A DNA stretch of 64,000 nt from Numida meleagris (Eukaryota; Chordata; Aves; Galliformes; Numididae). The DNA lies in contig NC_034409.1 of assembly GCF_002078875.1 (NCBI RefSeq), forward strand, positions 67,446,450 through 67,510,449, in the 5' to 3' direction. Within the stretch, counting starts at the first letter, position 1. Each line of letters opens with the position of its first letter. Positions 60,630 to 64,000 of this stretch are shown piece by piece. Made by a program: the position numbers and the translations under genes. The notes under the pieces are model-generated. The model ran no database searches. It had not been told where the DNA came from and saw only the letters and a list, made by a program, of their open reading frames with translations.

Positions 60630-60685
60630 ATTTTATATATGCGCATATTTTATATATATGCATATTTTATATATAGTATATATGT
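60630..60685. repeat. TA-rich imperfect tandem repeat
   Basis: Repeats of a unit resembling GCATATTTTATATAT, separated by GC-containing steps. Confidence 0.8.
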
Positions 60686-61825
60686 GTCAGTTACTTGGGC
60701 ATTCTTCTGTAAAATCCTTAAAAATTGATTCATGGTGAAAAATATTTTGTATGCTTCCCACGAGGAAGCTGGTAAACCCTTCTCCTCAAAAGAGTGCTAC
60801 CAAAATCCCCTTCTTTGTATCCAAGTTTGTATGATGATATGTGTCTTGATAGCAGACCTATATTGGTCCACTCATCCATCTCTATTAAACTGAATCAGTT
60901 CATGAAGAGTATTCAGAGTTGTTCTCCATATCCAGCATTACTGTAATACCCCTCTAGTTAGCAGACCTCCTCTAAGCTCTTAGCTGTTTCTTTTTTTGGC
61001 ATCTCTTTGGTAGAGGCATCCATTGCTGTTCTGTGGATGGTATCCAGACCCTCTCAGTCTCAGAAGAGAAAGGAGCAGTGACAGACCTGCAGACATGTGG
61101 CTGTCCTTGGGGTTTCTTGCTTTCCTTCTCTCTCTAGGCCCTCATGTTCCTGCTTGCCTGGATGCTGGGTTGCTGTGAAGTTGCTTGTGAGCTTACTCAC
61201 AAGTGACATCCTAGGTGTTACCAGCTCAAGCATGACTGCATAACTTGTGCCCCAGTGTTTTTGAAGCTGCTTACCTTAATTCTTTGGACCAGCTCCAAAA
61301 CTACCTCAGCCATTTCGAAGAGTAAGTTCTTCTATAAATAGCATCACTAATTAGGGTCAACCTGTGTCCCAGTTCCCTCAGCTCCATTGTCCCCTGTGAG
61401 GTGACTGTCACGGTGCTGGCTGAGCCGCCAGCTGCTCTCAGGCAGGGTGCATGGGGCTCGTGTGTTTGGGTTTTCCTTCTACCCAAATTTTCACAAAGCT
61501 GGTAAGATATTAATTCTCTGATACTTCCCCTCCTCATCTTTCAAGTGTTGCTGAAGTTAACCAACAAATTCCACAGTCTGTGAGATGGACAGGTATGTCA
61601 GTGATGCCTTTTTGAAATACATACTCATCTCTCAGGTGCCCTCAAAATTCCTCAGTGGCTGCTTGAGCACTGCCTCTCTGGTTTCTGAAATGTTAAACCT
61701 GGTGGGCCCAGCCCTGCTTAGTAGGGAACAGCCCTGTCTCTGTGGTCAAGGACAGGAAGCTCCCCATAGCTACCAGACTTCCATCCTTGTCCCGATAGAC
61801 TTCCCTAGCACAAGCTCAGCTCAGA

Positions 61826-61849
61826 CCAAACCATAAACCATAAACCATA
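61826..61849. repeat. (AAACCAT)3 micro-repeat
   Basis: Three tandem copies of a 7-bp unit. Confidence 0.75.
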
Positions 61850-62812
61850 GTGAGGTATTGAGCAGGCAACAGACAAACTGACTTAGTCTCAAGGATAAGA
61901 ATGTGCTTTTTCCTAAGAGAAAGCGCATACAATATTCCTTCTCCTGTTCCTCTTTTAGTCTTGTCCTGGTTGCTGACTGTTCTCAGGGACAGGTTGTTTT
62001 TCTACATAATATTCTTATTCTTGGTGAAAACCTATTTTTCTGGTAGAAATCATGTCAGAACCCTTTTGTCAAATGAGCATGAGAAATTGTGGGATGGGGT
62101 ACTCTAGAACAGAAGAAAATACACGTGCTTGGAGGGGGGAGTTGGTGATGGTTATTGTAGGGTAGTAATATGGAGGGTCCCTGGGAGGTTGGTGGGGAGA
62201 AGGAAGGTTGGCAGGGTTTATTGCAATGGAGGCAAGTAGATTGTAGTAGTGGGAGCATGAAGAAGAAGAAACAATAAAACCATAATAAAGTCAAGAAACA
62301 CTTATGTGAAGCAATATAACAGAGAAAGAAGGACTGTGGTTAGGAAATTTGTGTACAAATATGTGGATAAATCAGACAGGCAATCAATTAGGAATGAAAC
62401 ATTCAATGAATTGAGCAATTTAAGAACAGCTCAGTTGGGCAAGGTAACCCAGGGAGGTTACAATTAAATCAATATGGGTTAAATTATAATAATCTCAGTT
62501 AAGAAGATCAAGTATCAGATGGAAGGAGATCACTTAGGTAAATTGGAGATTCCATTTCAGTGTACTATATGCAGTATAAGAGAGGATATGAAACTGTAAT
62601 AGTAGAGGGCATTTTTATCCCACAATCATGGGAATCATTTTGCTCTAGAGATAGCTGTTAAAGCAACGAGATTTGGAAGCAGAATGATGAAATATGTGGA
62701 GTACAGCCCACTCACTGCAGCTATCTCTGGTACCTGTCCTACTTCAGAGCTGTGGTAGGGAAAATGTCCATATGGTTAGCAATAAGACAGCAAAACAACA
62801 TTTGTTGCTCTG

Positions 62813-62827
62813 TTTTTTTTTTTTTTT
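62813..62827. repeat. poly(T) tract, 15 nt
   Basis: Uninterrupted T run. Confidence 0.85.
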
Positions 62828-64000
62828 CATTCTGTGATTATATGTAGCCAACTAGACAATCCACAATCTTGGCGTCTAGTGAACTTTATATGTGCTGAAG
62901 TTTAGACTACCTGTTGGGACACCAGCAACTCATGCTTAGGATGGTGAATTACAATGGGCAATTCTTGGACTGCTCACATCAAAAACTGGGGCTAGTCATT
63001 GTGGTTTTGTGGTAAAACTTTAAAATAGAGGCCCTCTTTGTTTTCTCTAGATGTCACTCGTAGCATTTCTGCTGTACTGACTTCTCACTTGGTGCTCTAG
63101 TAGGACTGTACACATGGCTGGCATTAAATTATGCATAGATTGTGTGCATTCAGCAGCAAGGACTTGAAGTTACACTGTGTTGAGCAGATGCAGCTATTCC
63201 AGAATTTCTAGGCCGTCCACATTTGGATAGCTTTGGCTTCAAACTGTGAACCAGCTCTGCGAAGCAGAACAATTTGTTGGAGCAGGCATGGAGCTTCTAT
63301 GCTTCTGGTGACTAAATGGCAGTGTGTTCTCCAAACTGATCTCAGCAGGCAGGAGGCAGAGTGGAAAACAGTGAAATTCAGTGTCTCAAACCTACTGTGT
63401 TTATTATTTTGAAATGTTTTCTTCATCTAGCTTCTGCCCCAAACACAGCTGATTTCCTGTGACTGTGAGAAGACACTCTTTGGGGAACTGCAGGGCAGAT
63501 TTATGAGAAGTGTGCAGCATAGATCAGTTGATAACTAACTTTTATTACCGTGTGTAAGAGCACAGGAAAGCCTTTTAGTATCCTGCCTCTGTCAAGGGCT
63601 CTCACCAAATGTTGCAGAGAAAGTCGTGCAATAGACAGGGGTCTGCAGTATAATCTCCCACAGAAATAAATGTCTCAGGCTGTTATAGTCTTACCCCCAG
63701 TAACTTAGTTTAATACTTCATTCAAAATTACTGTTGTTATTGTAATGTCCTTGGTGTGCACCTTGGCGTCCCTTTTTAAACATCATTATGCTTAGGAAGT
63801 TCAAGTGTTCTCAGAATGGTTCATCCCTAAATGCATGTATAATTCTTAGCCTAGTGCTTAATTACTTATAAAAAATATATTTTCTCTTTTGCTGATGTGC
63901 TCTTTTTGTACTGATTTGTTTATTTCCTTAGTTTATTTTCAGATTGTGACGTTGTGCCAAAAGCCAAAATGTCATTGTGCTGTTGAAAATGAAATATCTT

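Larger units (their letters stand above)
50303..64000 (+). other. ST8SIA1: ST8SIA1 intron 1, 5' part
   Basis: 13.7 kb after the exon 1 donor. The second exon, expected to begin with KQMEDCC-like sequence, was not found. Between the repeats listed separately, the stretches 50560-52100, 52730-53650, 54115-59120 and 59157-64000 are AT-rich unique sequence with no recognised gene. Confidence 0.8.

Noticed and set aside
1..64000. CRISPR arrays, bacterial operons, tRNA or rRNA genes
   Set aside because: No regular spaced repeats, no ribosome-binding-site pattern and no cloverleaf or rRNA sequence was recognised. The content is plainly vertebrate.

Overview
The window is vertebrate nuclear DNA, most likely from a bird and possibly a galliform. 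It has large AT-rich introns with GT/AG splice sites and seven fragments of CR1, the dominant avian LINE. Two protein genes are recognisable, both on the plus strand and in the same order as C2CD5 and ST8SIA1 in other vertebrates (established knowledge; human chromosome 12p12). The species cannot be fixed from sequence alone.

Positions 1-30,725: the 3' part of C2CD5 (CDP138/KIAA0528). Eighteen coding exons from 1527 to 29478 join in frame with no internal stop, giving about 681 residues plus the stop. They are followed by a 3' UTR with a canonical AATAAA at 30701-30706. The upstream exons, including the C2 domain, lie outside the window. Four consecutive exons (87, 51, 39 and 102 nt) are all phase 1-1 and form a cassette block.

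Positions 30,730-49,240: an intergenic interval of about 18.5 kb without a convincing gene. It holds three CR1 copies, one LTR-like block on the minus strand (about 38667-39277), homopolymer tracts, and an unassigned minus-strand coding-like segment at 48234-48467.

Positions 49,240-50,560: a GC- and CpG-rich island containing an assembly gap of 110 N (49956-50065). ST8SIA1 (GD3 synthase) exon 1 lies in it, with CDS 50109-50302. It encodes the cytoplasmic tail, the type II membrane anchor and the start of the stem. A 5'-truncated CR1 ends right at the upstream edge of the island.

Positions 50,303-64,000: the 5' part of ST8SIA1 intron 1. It contains a second LTR-like block, one CR1, a run of 36 T and a TA-rich repeat. 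No second exon was recognised.

The two genes are not known to share a pathway. C2CD5 acts in Akt2-dependent GLUT4 vesicle insertion, and ST8SIA1 makes ganglioside GD3 in the Golgi. Their adjacency is conserved synteny rather than an operon-like arrangement. I see no previously undescribed system. The points most worth a second look are the cassette exon block, a Cys4 zinc-ribbon-like motif beside YbjQ-like repeats in C2CD5, paired perfect hairpins in an intron, and the gap that hides the true ST8SIA1 start.
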